The notes under the pieces: generated by a model | What the model saw: the letters and a program-made list of their open reading frames with translations, nothing else | What the model was told of the DNA's origin: nothing | The model's database searches: none | Shown: positions 1-10,796 of the stretch, in pieces | Layout: the number at the start of each line of letters is the position of its first letter | Position numbering within the stretch: position 1 is the stretch's first letter | Source: Mesomycoplasma ovipneumoniae | Lineage (GTDB): Bacteria > Bacillota_I > Bacilli_A > Mycoplasmatales > Metamycoplasmataceae | Direction: 5' to 3' | DNA: 64,000 nt | Assembly (NCBI GenBank): GCA_009756935.1 | Contig: VZDP01000002.1 | Location: 310,001-374,000, forward strand | Position numbers and translations under genes: made by a program

Positions 1-1
1 T

Positions 2-1171
2 GACGATCTTAATTTGGATTTAAATCAAATTGATTTAAATAAAATGGTTGCAAAAATTGGCCAACAACAAGAAGAAACAAAAGGTGCCAAAATTGTTCTT
101 AATAATGTCTCAAAAAAATATGAAGGTAATGACAAATATACACTCGAGGCAATTGATCTTACAATTGAAAGTGGTAATTTTTGCATCTTTTTAGGTCCTT
201 CAGGTTCAGGAAAAACAACGCTTTTAAGAATGATTGCCGGCCTAAATTCAATTACTCAAGGTGATTTAATTTTTAATGGTAAACGGTATAATAACCTCCC
301 GCCCCATCAGCGAAATATTGCAATGGTTTTCCAGTCTTATGCCCTTTATCCGCACTTGAATGTTTATGATAATATTTCTTTTGGACTCAAAATTGCAAAA
401 GAAAGACGTGACATTATTGACTCAAAAGTAAAAAATGTTGCTCAAATTTTAAAAATCAGTGACTATTTATACTCAAAACCGCGCGATCTTTCTGGTGGTC
501 AACGTCAAAGGGTTGCAATTGGACGGGCAATTGCTCGTGCACCGCAAGTTTTTTTAATGGACGAGCCACTTTCAAATTTAGATGCAAAATTACGTGAATC
601 AATGCGCCGTGAAATTGTAAATATTCACCGAATGCTCAAAACTACAAGTATTTATGTAACCCACGATCAACTTGAGGCAATGACGATGGGAAACCAAATT
701 GTAGTTTTTAATGACGGAAAAATTCAGCAAAATGGAACAGGAAAAGAATTATATTTTAAGCCTAAAAACACTTTTGTTGCCACATTTATCGGTTCGCCAA
801 CAATGAATTTATTTGATTGTGTTGTTGAAAACAACCAAATAAAGGCAAAAAAAGCGCCAATTTGATTTGAAGTTGACAAAAAATTGGCAAATTTATTAAG
901 TCAAAATCAAGAATTACAAGTCGGTTTTCGGTCTGAAGATATTTATCTAAATCAAGATCAGGCCCAATTTGACGGTATTATTACTAATGTTGAGCTAATT
1001 GGTAAAGATCAACTTGTTGCAATTAAAGTTAGCGATCAACTTGAATTAATTTCCAACCAGAACAATATTTTTGAATACATTTTAGATCAAAAAGTTAAAG
1101 TTAGCTTTAATTTAGAACGAATTCACATTTTTGATGCAATAACAAAGGAGCGAATTGATCTTGATAACTAA
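2..1171 (+). CDS. ABC transporter ATP-binding protein, MalK/UgpC/MsmK type (5' end outside window)
   Basis: Energy-coupling ATPase of a probable sugar or glycerol-phosphate importer, acting on the inner face of the membrane. The frame is open to the left edge, so the N-terminus is missing or begins at the TTG at 14. Visible motifs: Walker A GPSGSGKTT, Q-loop VFQSYALYPH, signature LSGGQRQR, Walker B VFLMDEP, D-loop SNLDAKL and switch His in YVTHDQ. A MalK-like C-terminal region with the TOBE-type segment VGFRSEDIY follows. TGA at 863-865 must be Trp; in the standard code the gene would split. The substrate cannot be inferred, because no permease or binding-protein gene is visible here; they may lie to the left. 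The next gene overlaps its end by 11 nt. Confidence 0.93.
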
Positions 1172-1853
1172 TTTAGAATCACGAAGCGCCAAAATTTACT
1201 TTTTTATTGCACCCTATTTTACTCGGAAAGTTTTACAATTAATAAGTAAAATTTTGCTTTTAATAATTATAATTTTCTCTTTTGTCCAAATTTGACAGTT
1301 TCTTGAACGAATTGATTGGGAAATTGATTTTGTTTCAAAGGGTAGTTTTTCTAATTTAACGACTCAAGAAATTACTGAAATTGCTAGAAGCAAATCAACT
1401 TCATTGCCACTTTGACCGATTTTTATTAGTCTAATTTCACTTGTTATTGTTTTTGGTTTTATTCTTTTTTTCTTAATTTTAGCCCAACATATTTATTTAT
1501 GAAAACAATTTGGCGATCTTAAAGGATTTTATAAATTTATTTTTACTTTATCTATAATTATTTTTATTTTAAGTTTCTTTATTGTCGCCCTTCAACCGGC
1601 TCAAGTTGAGCAAAATGTTAATGTAAAAATTGGCGAAACCACCGTCACAGATTCAATTTTTTCTGATTTTCCTAATTATACAAAAATGTGAATAAGTCTA
1701 ATTTTTAGCTTTTTAATTTTGATTTTACAAATAAGTGCAAAATCAAAATTTGGGGCTCTTGAAAAAGACAAAACATTAGCAAAAAAACCTTTTGAAACAA
1801 AAAGTCTTGAAGCAAAAATAAACAAAATTATCCAAAAAAATTCCAACAGCTAA
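1161..1853 (+). CDS. Four-helix membrane protein, unknown function
   Basis: Not recognised. I place the start at TTG 1161 because AAAGGAG at 1144-1150 lies about 10 nt upstream and no ATG or GTG fits. The 230-residue product has four hydrophobic segments: near residues 12-45 (PYFTRKVLQLISKILLLIII), 80-110, 118-140 and 168-188. A polar loop lies between helices 3 and 4 and a Lys-rich tail follows. Several Trp codons are TGA, so the gene only opens in the mycoplasma code. It overlaps the ABC ATPase gene and is probably co-transcribed, so it may be an accessory or divergent membrane component of that transporter. This is inference from position only. Confidence 0.7.
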
Positions 1854-1902
1854 TTGTATTTAAACATTTTTCCCAAGTTTGCCAGTTTGATGAGATAATC
1901 TT

Positions 1903-1930
1903 AAAAAGTGTCCGTTTTGGGCACTTTTTT
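1903..1930 (-). terminator. Intrinsic terminator at the end of repeat copy 1
   Basis: Hairpin AAAAAGTGTCC-GTTTT-GGGCACTTTTTT with one wobble pair and T-runs on both sides, so it can work in both directions. It would end the RNA started inside copy 1 and also the transcript of the convergent gene ending at 1853. Copies 2, 3, 5 and 7 lack a good version at this position. Confidence 0.75.
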
Positions 1931-2276
1931 AACTTTTTTGGCAAAAGTTAATTACCTATTTTAAAACACTGGCAAAATCAATTTATGGATAAAACAACAA
2001 AAATCATAAAAAAATACAACTACTATTTAAACTCAATGCAAATAGAAAACTCGTTTTTATTTACATTGAGCCTAAAAAAAATATGTGAAGTTTTGAAAGA
2101 GCCATAATTAAAAGCCTTAAATTTATAGATTTCTAAACGGTTAAATTTAAGGCATTCCATCATATTTAAAAATATAATGGATAATTCGCATTTTCTGATT
2201 TTTTTTAAACAAAAAACATAATTAAGTCCCCCCTAATTCAATATCAAAATTTATTAATTCATTCTTAGTGAGAGTT

Positions 2277-2304
2277 ATTATAACATAATTTTATTTTTGA
2301 CCAA
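2277..2304 (-). promoter_or_regulatory. Sigma-A promoter inside repeat copy 1
   Basis: On the minus strand: -35 TTGGTC at 2304-2299, a 16 nt spacer, and TATAAT at 2282-2277 preceded by TG (extended -10). A run of 15 A lies a few bases upstream of the -35. The same layout and 16 nt spacing recur in copies 2 (4686-4713), 7 (34278-34305 and 34470-34497) and 8 (61148-61175, plus strand). Copies 3, 4, 5 and 6 have the same boxes with small base changes. Confidence 0.82.
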
Positions 2305-2475
2305 GCATTTTTTTTTTTTTTTACAAAAGGTTAATTTTAAAATAATAAAGATTAAGATTTTAGGTCAAAAAACAGCGATTTATCGGTATTTTTGCGTATT
2401 TATATTCACTAAAAATTGAATTTTTGCCATCAAACTGTCAAACTCAGGATTATACTAACTTAGATTTAACACTTA

Positions 2476-2503
2476 AAAAAATCGCCAAATGGCGATTTTA
2501 AAA
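2476..2503. terminator. Hairpin terminator downstream of R-M cassette 1
   Basis: AAATCGCC-AAAT-GGCGATTT flanked by A and T runs. A related sequence (CCAAATGGAAATTTT context) occurs at 36850-36890, also next to a repeat end. A second hairpin, AAAAGACG...CGTCTTTT, overlaps the last codons of the methyltransferase at 2539-2572. Confidence 0.7.
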
Positions 2504-2547
2504 ATATCTGTGTGTTACATTTTTATTTTTAATTTGTGAAAAGACGG

Positions 2548-3459
2548 CTAGATTTTTATCTGATCGTCTTTTTTATGAAAGTATTTTTTATTTACTTCAT
2601 CTTCAAATTTCTTTATTAAGTTTTGATGGTTTTTTAAAAACCATTTTTTGTGATTTTCAATATATTCTTTTCTAATACTAGAATCATTTAAATCGTTAGG
2701 CACTCTTTTAATTCTTTCATCTCCACTATCAAAACCTGTAAAATCTTCTTCTAATCTTTCCTTACACATTCGAACATACTCTTCATTAATTTCTATACCT
2801 ATACCTCGTCTATTAGTTTGCTGGCAAACTCTAAGCATTGTTCCGCTACCAACAAATGGGTCAAGTACAATATCATTTTCATTCGATGATGCTAAAATCA
2901 TTCTTTCATATAAAGCTTCTGGTTTTTGTGTGGGATGTTTTTTTCTATTCTTATTACAATAATGCATATGAGAAAATTGCCATACATTTCCCGGATTTGA
3001 ACCCCTCATATTATTTATTGAACGGTAAAATTTTTGTGGAACTCTTATATCATCTAAGTTAAAGGTGAATTTACTTTTATGCTTGGTAAACATTAGTATA
3101 TCATCGTGTCTAGGAGAAAACCCTTTTGTCTTCCCTACCCCTTGTGTATAAAACCAGGTTATCCAAGAATTAAAGTGCATATTCAATTCTTTTTCAAGTA
3201 TGCTATAGATATATGATATATATCTCATACCCATAAAAATATATATAGTTCCATCATCTTTTAGCACTCTTTTTGCTTCGGTAAGCCACTGTCTTGAAAA
3301 TTCTAAATACTCTTCAAATTCCAAATTATCTTTATTATTTCCATAATCTTTATTCAAATTATATGGCGGATCTGTGACAATTAAATTAATACTTTTAGAT
3401 TCAATTTTTTTAAGTTCTTCAATTGCATTTCCACAAATTATTTTTAAAGTTTTATCCAT
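2548..3459 (-). CDS. Type II DNA methyltransferase (beta-class amino-methyltransferase), R-M cassette 1
   Basis: Transfers methyl from S-adenosylmethionine to an exocyclic amino group of DNA (N6-adenine or N4-cytosine) and so protects sites from the partner nuclease. The catalytic motif DPPYN near residues 30-34 precedes the AdoMet-binding motif DPFVGSGT near residue 200. This order defines the beta class, and KKHPTQKPEALYERMI just before it fits motif X. Length (303 aa) is normal. All five Trp codons are TGG, unlike neighbouring host genes. The start overlaps the end of the nuclease gene by 16 nt, so the two form an operon. Target sequence cannot be predicted here. Repeat copies 1 and 2 flank the pair. 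Confidence 0.93.
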   Translation of the reverse strand: MDKTLKIICGNAIEELKKIESKSINLIVTDPPYNLNKDYGNNKDNLEFEEYLEFSRQWLTEAKRVLKDDGTIYIFMGMRYISYIYSILEKELNMHFNSWITWFYTQGVGKTKGFSPRHDDILMFTKHKSKFTFNLDDIRVPQKFYRSINNMRGSNPGNVWQFSHMHYCNKNRKKHPTQKPEALYERMILASSNENDIVLDPFVGSGTMLRVCQQTNRRGIGIEINEEYVRMCKERLEEDFTGFDSGDERIKRVPNDLNDSSIRKEYIENHKKWFLKNHQNLIKKFEDEVNKKYFHKKDDQIKI

Positions 3460-4229
3460 TTATTTTTAATTGCCTCTCTATAGAAATCTTCAATTGTTCT
3501 TCTGCTACTATTCAAGTATTTTTTATCTAATAATTGACACATTTCCCAAGTAGTTCTTCTTTTAAAACTAACATAATGAATATCTTTTATTTGTATTTGA
3601 CCAGTGCCTAGAGCCGGATTATAGCTTATGTCATTATCTCCTATAAATTTTAAGTCATACGCATTAAATTCAAGAACTTGCATAACACCATCCATCAATT
3701 GTGTTCGTTTATTTCTTTCTGAATAAACTTTATGCTTAATCGACAATACTATAAACATATAATTAGGATCAACTACATAAGCTGTCCTAATCCTAGAAAA
3801 AGAAGTAATATTAGGACCTTTTCCACTATCAGCAATATCATTTGCAGTCGCTTTTACATCAATATTTCCTGTAAGAACTTTAACATTATCTTTCTTAAAC
3901 TCAAGTATAATATCTGCCATTCCTAATCTTTCTTGCGCTTCTACATTTATTAAATTATATTTATTATTTTGAACATTTCTAATGCCGGTAAAAACCTCAG
4001 TTGCCCAAGCTTCAATCATAGGACCTGCAATCTTATTAATATTTTCTAATGGTAGTCCTAATTTTAAATTTGTATTTATTATAATCTTATCATCGCCAGA
4101 ATTTTTTCGTTCTTGCAATATATTTATTATTTGTTCAATAACAAATTTTGAATCTTTTTCATATTCCTCAGACTCTATAGGTATTTTAAATTCTAAATCT
4201 TCATATCTCATAATTGTTTTTTCCTCCAT
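3444..4229 (-). CDS. Probable type II restriction endonuclease, R-M cassette 1
   Basis: 261 aa, co-directional with and overlapping the methyltransferase gene, which is the usual arrangement for a cognate nuclease. The segment MADIILEFK followed about 13 residues later by GNIDVKATA looks like a PD-(D/E)xK core, with D in MAD and D-x-K in IDVKA. I do not recognise the exact family. All three Trp codons are TGG. The start is the ATG at 4229, but the frame stays open upstream into a remnant of an XRE regulator, so a fusion or read-through reading is possible. The promoter of repeat copy 2 lies about 450 nt upstream and points at this gene. Confidence 0.75.
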   Translation of the reverse strand: MEEKTIMRYEDLEFKIPIESEEYEKDSKFVIEQIINILQERKNSGDDKIIINTNLKLGLPLENINKIAGPMIEAWATEVFTGIRNVQNNKYNLINVEAQERLGMADIILEFKKDNVKVLTGNIDVKATANDIADSGKGPNITSFSRIRTAYVVDPNYMFIVLSIKHKVYSERNKRTQLMDGVMQVLEFNAYDLKFIGDNDISYNPALGTGQIQIKDIHYVSFKRRTTWEMCQLLDKKYLNSSRRTIEDFYREAIKNKWIKL

Positions 4230-4309
4230 TTTAAATAATTTTAATACATCTTCAATTTTACAATTTAATTCTTGACATATCCTTTCAATATTTCTAAGCG
4301 ATATATATT
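4230..4309 (-). pseudogene. C-terminal remnant of an XRE-type R-M regulator
   Basis: The frame upstream of the nuclease ATG encodes EYISLRNIERICQELNCKI, which closely matches EYISLRNIEKICEALQCNV in the XRE protein at 61804-62045. The helix-turn-helix part is missing. The homology stops where the left terminal repeat of copy 2 (CCCGAG) begins, so the regulator appears cut at the repeat edge. It reads in frame into the nuclease ORF. Confidence 0.7.
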
Positions 4310-4735
4310 CCCGAGTTTCCTAGTTTGATGCGATAATCTTAAAAAAATGTCCAATTTTTCGTGCTTTTTTAACTTTTTTGGCAAAAATCAATTTATTGAC
4401 AAAATAACAAAAATCATAAAAAAATACAACTACTATTTAAACTCAATGCAAATAGAAAACTCGTTTTTACTTAAATTGAGCCTAAAAAAATATATGAAGT
4501 TTTGAAAGAACAATAACTAAAAGCCCTAAATTTGTAGATTTCTAAACGGGTAAATTTAAGGCATTCCATCATATTTAAAAATATAATGGATAATTGGCAC
4601 TGTCTGATTTTTTTACGGCAAAAACATAATTAATCCACCCCCTTAATTCAATATCAAAATTTATTAATTATTCTTTGTGAGATTTATTATAACATATTTT
4701 TTTTCTAGACCAAACATTTTTTTCTTTTTTTAAAA
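4310..4735 (-). repeat. MITE-like repeat, copy 2 (right end lost)
   Basis: Starts with CCCGAGTTTCCTAGTTTGAT and follows copy 1 through the stem region (4442-4480), the mini-ORF M-F-L-P-stop and the promoter (4686-4713). It then breaks down in an interrupted T7-C-T7 tract. The terminator position reads AAAAAAATGTCC...CGTGCTTTTTT and pairs poorly. The promoter reads left into R-M cassette 1 through the XRE remnant. The remaining 4736-4849 holds no gene that I can see. Confidence 0.85.
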
Positions 4736-4849
4736 TTAGCAGAAAAAATTTAGACAACTAATTTTTATCTATGATTTTGATTGTACCAGTTTTGTTAATT
4801 CTTTCTAACAATTTATTTTGTTTTGGTCTAAATTTGGCTGCTTAATTAT

Positions 4850-4880
4850 AAAAAAACCTCGTAAAAACGAGGCTTTTTTA
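4850..4880. terminator. Bidirectional terminator after the P102-like gene
   Basis: AAAAAACCTCG-TAAAAA-CGAGGCTTTTTT, a strong stem with T-runs on both strands, 17 nt beyond the stop of the P102-like gene. Confidence 0.85.
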
Positions 4881-4896
4881 TAATTAAAATTTGTGA

Positions 4897-7815
4897 TTAG
4901 AGATATTCGGATCTAAATTTTTCAAAAAGTTTATTATATTCTTCTTCACTTTGAGGTGTGTCAAATAAAACAAAACCTTTAAAGGTGATTCCAGTTTCAG
5001 ATCTTTCCTTTTCGTTGAGACTCTTTTGATTTTCTGATTTGGTGGTACCAAAGGTAAAGCCTTTTTTAAAATTTAATTTTGCATTTTCTGGTATATCGCG
5101 ACTTCAAGTGAAAATCGGTTCTTTAGCATCATCAGATTCACTAGAATAAAACTTCATATTCATAACTGATTTGCTATCTTTTTTCCCAATGTCTACACGT
5201 AAAATAATAGTGGATCTAGAATTATTAAGAAAATCTTGAAGAGATGAAAGAGGATTTTTTGGTATGATTTCCAGAGTTGACTGATTTTCTCCATCTTTAA
5301 ATTTAGCTTCAAATTTAAATTCACCATTATATGTTCTTTGAAATCCTGCTTTATTGATATCAAAATTTATACCATGCCCGGTCTTAGATTTAGGTTTAGC
5401 AGCAAATTCAGCACCAATTTTAAAAACACCCGGGACAAATAATTCCTTTTCAATAACTAAGTTAAAATCATTTTCTTCTTCACCAGTTTTTAGTAAAAAA
5501 TATTGGAGTGCATCTGTCTGAGGCAATTTACTTGGTTTAAAAGCATAAAGCAAGGAAGTACCGTTTTCAAATTTTAGATCTTTGTCGGTATTTGGATCAT
5601 TCTCTAAAGAAATTCCACCTTCGGCTAGATAAATACCTTGTTCTTGTTCATCAACATGGACTTTTGTTTTGAATTTTTCTGAAGGACCTGGATTTGCGTT
5701 AAATTTAAAATTTGGATTATTAATAGCTGAAATCGATTTTACAACTTGCTGTTTTTGACCATTTAAAGATTGTTCTTCTGTTTCAACATTAGTCTTTCAA
5801 TCTAAAAATATGTGAGTTTTTACGGTGTCAGAAAAAGATTTATAAAGTTTATTTTCTTCATTTACATTATCAAGTTCAATTTTTAGGTTTCTTTCAACTC
5901 CATTAGGTGTTTTAATCTTAAGATTTATTTCATAGGTCTCATCTTGATGTTCTCTAGAAAAAGAAATAGAAGTTCCTTCAGGAAGATCAGATTTTTCAAG
6001 ACCTTCAAGAAGTTTTTTTAGGTAATCTCCTAAAAATTGCTGACTTGAAGGGGTGGTTGTATCTGGAGCTGGGGTTGGAGGAGTTGGGGATGGACTTGGC
6101 GAAGGAGAAGCTGAATCTGAATCTGAAGAAGAACTTGATTCTTCTGTATCTTGGAATAAGGTCGTTAAAGCGCTAACATTTTCAGCAACAGTTGCAGAAG
6201 CTTCTGAACCTTCAGCGGTCTCTTCAGTGGCCTGATCAGCGGGCTTTTCAGGCATTGAAACCATTGGAGTTGGATTAATTTTATTACTTTTTGTTGCAAA
6301 AAAATTAAGAGCATCGAAAAAAGGAGTTAGTTGTGTTGTTATATTTTTTATATCGTAAGGTTTATTTAAAAAAGGTTGGATTTTATCATCAATTGTCGAA
6401 GCAAAAACTGTAATTGGCAAGTCTTTCTTTATTTCAAAGCTTAAATTGTCAATATCTTGTGAACCTTGTTTGTCAAAACTTTCGATTGCATTTGCAAAAT
6501 ATGCGCCATAAATTTCTTCGTTTGCATCAAATTCTAGTTCAAAATTGAAAGTATAAGTATTATTTTCACCAAGATTTAGACCTAAAGGAAGTAATGTTTC
6601 TTCAGTAAAATTACCTTCAATATTTAGTCCAACATTGACAATATTAGAATTTTTAGGATTATTTTTGTTTTCTTTTACTGAAAAAGTGACACTTTTTGGG
6701 CTAAAATTAGGGATTAAATCTTTAATTTCTTCGAGAAATGTTTTATTTTCATTGTCTTTTTCAGTTGAATTTGAACTAAATCAAGAACTAAATTGCTCAA
6801 GATCTAAACTTTGAGGATTTTGGGCAAAATATTCTGATACACTAAGATTATTTTGTGCTAAATGTTTAGAAATTACTGAGTTAAATTTATAATTTTTCTT
6901 AAAGATTTTTAATAATTCAGAAGATTTTTTTTGGTCAGTTTTCTTAGGTACATCAACAAAATTAAGTGTTAATTTGCTACTTTTTTGTGTTTTTTTATCA
7001 ACTAAACTTAATGCTAAATCAATTTTATTATTAACATCATCAATGTTTGTAAACATTAATTTTTCTTGCTGCAATTCAGGTTTTATTTCAAAATTCGAAG
7101 GAAAAACAAAAACCGGCTCAGAATTTATGTTGAAGGAAATTCCACCAAATTTAGAAAATGTTGCAAACAGTGCTGAACTTGAATTTTTTGTTTTTTCAAA
7201 ATTTTCCTTAAATTCATTGTAAAACAAAATAGCAATTTCAGTTGCGGTTTTTCCTTCTAAAAAATGTTGATTTAGAAGGCTAATTGATGCACTCAAATTT
7301 TGGGCTGAAAAATTCAAGGCTATATCATGATCTGAAAAATCTAAGTCAAAACTTGCGGTATAGTTTATACTTTTACTTGAATTTGAAATATTAACGGCAA
7401 GATTTTTTATTTTATTTGACTCAATTTTTACTTCTGGTTGACTCCTAGGAACAACCAATCTAAAATTTAAATCTGGATATTTTTGACTAATTTGACTAAA
7501 GTCAATTGTATTATTTAAGTCAAAATTATATGCTTTATCAAAATGCAAATTTAGCGCATCAGAAGCACTTAATTTTTTAGCAAATTTTGACTTAAGTTTT
7601 AAATTAGCAACTAAGCTATCAAATTCAGTCGTGTTAAACTCTGAATTAACATTTAAATTTGTAGCATTTGCTAGTTTTTCGTCAAATTCGGATAATTTTG
7701 AATTATAATTTTTTGACTGTAAGGAGACTAAATACGGAACACTGGCAGAAATACTAACGACCGCGCTGACTCCAATAATTGCAAAAATTATATGATTTAA
7801 TTTAAGCTTTTTCAT
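4897..7815 (-). CDS. P102-like adhesin-family surface protein
   Basis: 972 aa, second gene of a P97/P102-type pair. It starts at ATG 7815, 19 nt after the upstream gene, with AAAGGAAA as ribosome site. One N-terminal membrane anchor or signal helix (LNHIIFAIIGVSAVVSISASVPYLVSL) precedes a long extracellular region. A Ser/Pro/Ala/Glu-rich low-complexity linker lies near residues 500-575 (SDSDSASPSPSPSPTPPTP). In M. hyopneumoniae such pairs encode cilium- and matrix-binding proteins that are cleaved on the surface. I assign the family from gene order, length, anchor and overall character, not from alignment. Internal TGA codons read as Trp. A strong terminator follows. Confidence 0.7.
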
Positions 7816-7834
7816 AATAATTTCCTTTATAAGT

Positions 7835-10723
7835 TTACTTTTTTAATAATAGAGAACTTGTATGCTCCAAGATAATAACGCGGATAGGTTGGCTTGAGAG
7901 AATTTTAGGATTATTTTTATCATAAAGATATAAAAATAAATTGTATTGAACCCGGTTTCCAGTGTTAGTAATTTTCTCAAGTACGCCGCTAATGTCAGTA
8001 CCGTTAGTTTGTGATGTTGTGGCTGTTGTTTGATTTTCTTTAGCTTTTTTTATTGCATAAAAGCCTAAATCTTTGTGTTCAAATGTTAAATAACTGCTAA
8101 AAGGTAGTTTTTCGACTTGTTTATCAACAGATACTGGCTCGCCTTCCTTTGTTGAGATAGCGAGATTGATTTGAGATTTTAAATCCTCAAGATCTTGTTT
8201 GCTTAATATAACTATTTGTGAATTTGGTGAAAAAGTTGAGGCAATTTCATCTAATTTATCAACTTCATCACTTAAAAGCTTGTTTGTAGGGTTGATTTTT
8301 AGTTCAATTTCTGATTTTTTTGTTTGATAAATAACACTAACTAGATCACCGTTTTTATCAACTGGACCAATATTATATCAATATTTTACTTTTAAATTTT
8401 GGTCATTTTGTTTTTCTAAGGCATCAACATTTGTTAAATTAGGTTCCAGGCTAAATTGAATTTTATAATTAAAATCTTTACCGAAATTACCTGTAAAAAG
8501 TTTTTGATTCATTTGTTTTAAATAAGCTAATGAATAAAAAGCTGCAAGAAAATCGGTAAGATTTTCAATATTATTTTTATTGTCTTGCTGTACAAAATCA
8601 TCATTACTGATTTGTTTTGCATGTAATTCGATCTGTTTTATAAAATATTCAGGACTAAAAGATGAATTTGTTTTCATCAAATTAAGGGTATTTTTAAGCT
8701 CATTATTAATGTAAAAACCATTTTCAAGAGGTTTATCAGTATTTAAAAAGCCATAATTAAATGAAAAAAGTCAAACTGTTGGCTCCCCAATTTCTTCAGT
8801 TGTTTGACCACGCGGTTGTTTTGTAGGCTTAATTTTAATTTCACTTAATTTTTTAAATAATTCATTACTATTAGAATTTTCTGGTCAATTTGTTTCAGAT
8901 TTTATTAATCCAAAATGTTTAAGATAATCAAACCAATATTTTGCAACAAAACTAATGTCCTTTTTTGATAAAAATGACAAAAATTGTGAAATCTTCTCGT
9001 CGCTATTAAAATAATTAGAATAAATTGATGTTATACCTTTAGAGGCGGCATCGTCAACATTTGAGTTTTTAATTAAATCTTCGACAGTTGGTAAATTATA
9101 ACTATCAACCATTGATTTTAATTGGGTTTCGTCAAATCTAAAACCATAATAACGGGAATTTTGAAGAACTTTCTTTAATTTATCGAAATTATTTGCCTGA
9201 ATTAGTGCTAATAATTCGTCTTTTGGAATTCCTTGTTGATTTTCTTTTCTAACAAATTCTTGGACTTTTGGTTCAATAGTCAAACTGCTTTTATTAACTG
9301 AAGCTGCAAAATCAGGATCATTTTGAGCTAATATTTCAAAATTTTTAATACTTTGTGAGAATTTTTTTGTAGCAACAATTTTATCGTTTCTTTTATCTTT
9401 TATAACAATGTCACCGTTAATTCGAGCAACAACATTGTTATCTTTAAAATCTAAATTAACTTGTTCAGTATCTAGTTTGATTTGAACATCTAAAAATTTT
9501 GAAATTTGGTTAAAATTTAAATTTGCTAGGTTATTTTGAAATCTAATTTTTGATATTAGTGGTGTTTTAACAATTTTTTCAATAAGTGAATTAAGAAAAT
9601 CGGCGCGTTTTTCTTTGGTTGCAAAAATTTCATTATTATAATAATTTAGAAAATCTCACCCTGTAATTAAAGTTGAATTATTTTGACTGAAATTATCTAT
9701 TGCAAAATAATCACTGTCAGAAAATTCACTTAAAACAATATCATCACTAATTGACTTATCAAGGAAAGAATTACTTAAATTGAGCTGAGTTGTAACGAAA
9801 AATTTGGAATCCTTGTTAAAATCAGCAGCAATTTCCTTTGAAAAATCAGAAGAAAACTGGGCAACAAAGGTCAATTTATAAATCCCAGGCGTTGCTGTTT
9901 TTACTAAATATCGATCAGTTATAATTTGATCTTTTACCAAATTTATATCATAGCGAGGTTTTTTAATACCACTGTCAGACTCAAAGTAAAAGCTTTTATT
10001 GCTAAAAATTTGCGAAATTATCTCATCAAGGTTAAAATATTTGCTAATAATTTCTCTAGCTTCAGTGTCATTTTTTGCGCTATTAACTTCCTTTTGGAAA
10101 TCTTCAACTGAAATTAGCTTTGTCAATTCTTTTTTAAATGAAAAATTAACCTCACTATTTGTGTAAGGTCTTAATTTCTTGAGTTGGTCTTCTGAGTAAG
10201 TTGAAAAATTAGAAAGCGAATAATCTGGAACATAATTATAAGCAACTTTTTGTTTAAATAAGTCAGAAGTTGCTGTTTTACCATCGTCTAATTTTTGTAA
10301 AACTCGTCAAAAAACCTCAAATGTTTGCTCATTATCATCAGGTTTGATATCAAAAATTTCCAGTTTGAAAGGTTTTCAATTATGATCGGTTGAAAAATTA
10401 ACGGGAATGCTAGAGTTATTAGTCTGGTAAAAATCAAAAAAATCTGTTAAATTAATGTCAGTTTTTTTGGTGTTATCGTCGTTCAAAAGTTTCTTTTTTA
10501 GATCTAAATAGTCTGAATTAGCATTTAAATATTTATCCTTTATGCTAATGAAAGAAATTGATTTTGCTTGGTTTTGCACATCAATTCGGGGGTTTTTTAG
10601 TTCTAAATTTGCAAAAACGAGTAGCGGAGTGGCAATAATTACTCCACCAGCAATAGTACTTAGCCCTAAAAGAAAAATATTTTTTTTAGTTAGTAGTTTT
10701 TTAGTGATTGTACTTTTCGTCAC
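7835..10723 (-). CDS. P97-like adhesin-family surface protein
   Basis: 962 aa, first gene of the adhesin-type pair. I choose GTG 10723 because AGGAGG lies 5 nt upstream; an in-frame start at 10759 would lie in the promoter region. Residues about 12-40 form an anchor helix (KNIFLLGLSTIAGGVIIATP) after a basic N-terminus. The rest is a long, Lys/Asn/Asp-rich ectodomain with repeated LxxLxF-type segments. The AAKPEA-type (R1) repeats of M. hyopneumoniae P97 are absent, so cilium binding by that route is not implied. The upstream promoter has a 17-T run between its boxes, suggesting phase-variable transcription. TGA codons are Trp throughout. The family call is moderate, resting on pairing and architecture. 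Confidence 0.68.
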
Positions 10724-10749
10724 CTTTCCTCCTATGTGTTCAATAAAAA

Positions 10750-10779
10750 ATTTTAACAAAAAAAAAAAAAAAAAGTAAA
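10750..10779 (-). promoter_or_regulatory. Promoter with a T17 homopolymer spacer upstream of the P97-like gene
   Basis: On the minus strand, TTTACT (10779-10774) and TAAAAT (10755-10750) are separated by 18 nt that are almost all T. The uninterrupted run is 17 bases (10758-10774). Slippage would change the -35/-10 distance, as known for the vlp genes of M. hyorhinis. The box assignment is my inference. Confidence 0.5.
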
Positions 10780-10796
10780 CAAATCCCTTAAATTAG

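Larger units (their letters stand above)
1872..2449 (-). repeat. MITE-like promoter-bearing repeat, copy 1 (full length)
   Basis: About 578 bp with terminal inverted repeats: left CCCAAGTTTGCCAGTTTGAT, right (reverse complement) CCTGAGTTTGACAGTTTGAT. The minus strand carries, in order, an A15 tract, TTGGTC, a 16 nt spacer, TGTTATAAT, a GGGGGG-type ribosome site and the mini-ORF M-F-F-V-stop (2219 to 2205). Three hairpins follow: one with 9-10 bp arms, one with arms GCCTTAAATTT/AAATTTAAGGC, and one at 2032-2070. A terminator hairpin sits near the left end. No transposase is encoded. This copy lies just downstream of R-M cassette 1 and reads away from it, towards the convergent gene ending at 1853. 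It also fills most of the otherwise gene-free stretch 1854-2547. Confidence 0.88.

Noticed and set aside
1872..4735. Target-site duplications around repeat copies
   Set aside because: I compared the flanks of copies 1, 3 and 4 and saw no convincing identical direct repeats, so classical transposition is not shown.
6053..6235. Plus-strand ORF rich in Gly/Glu/Val/Ser within the P102-like gene
   Set aside because: Antisense shadow of the Ser/Pro/Glu-rich linker; no ribosome site.
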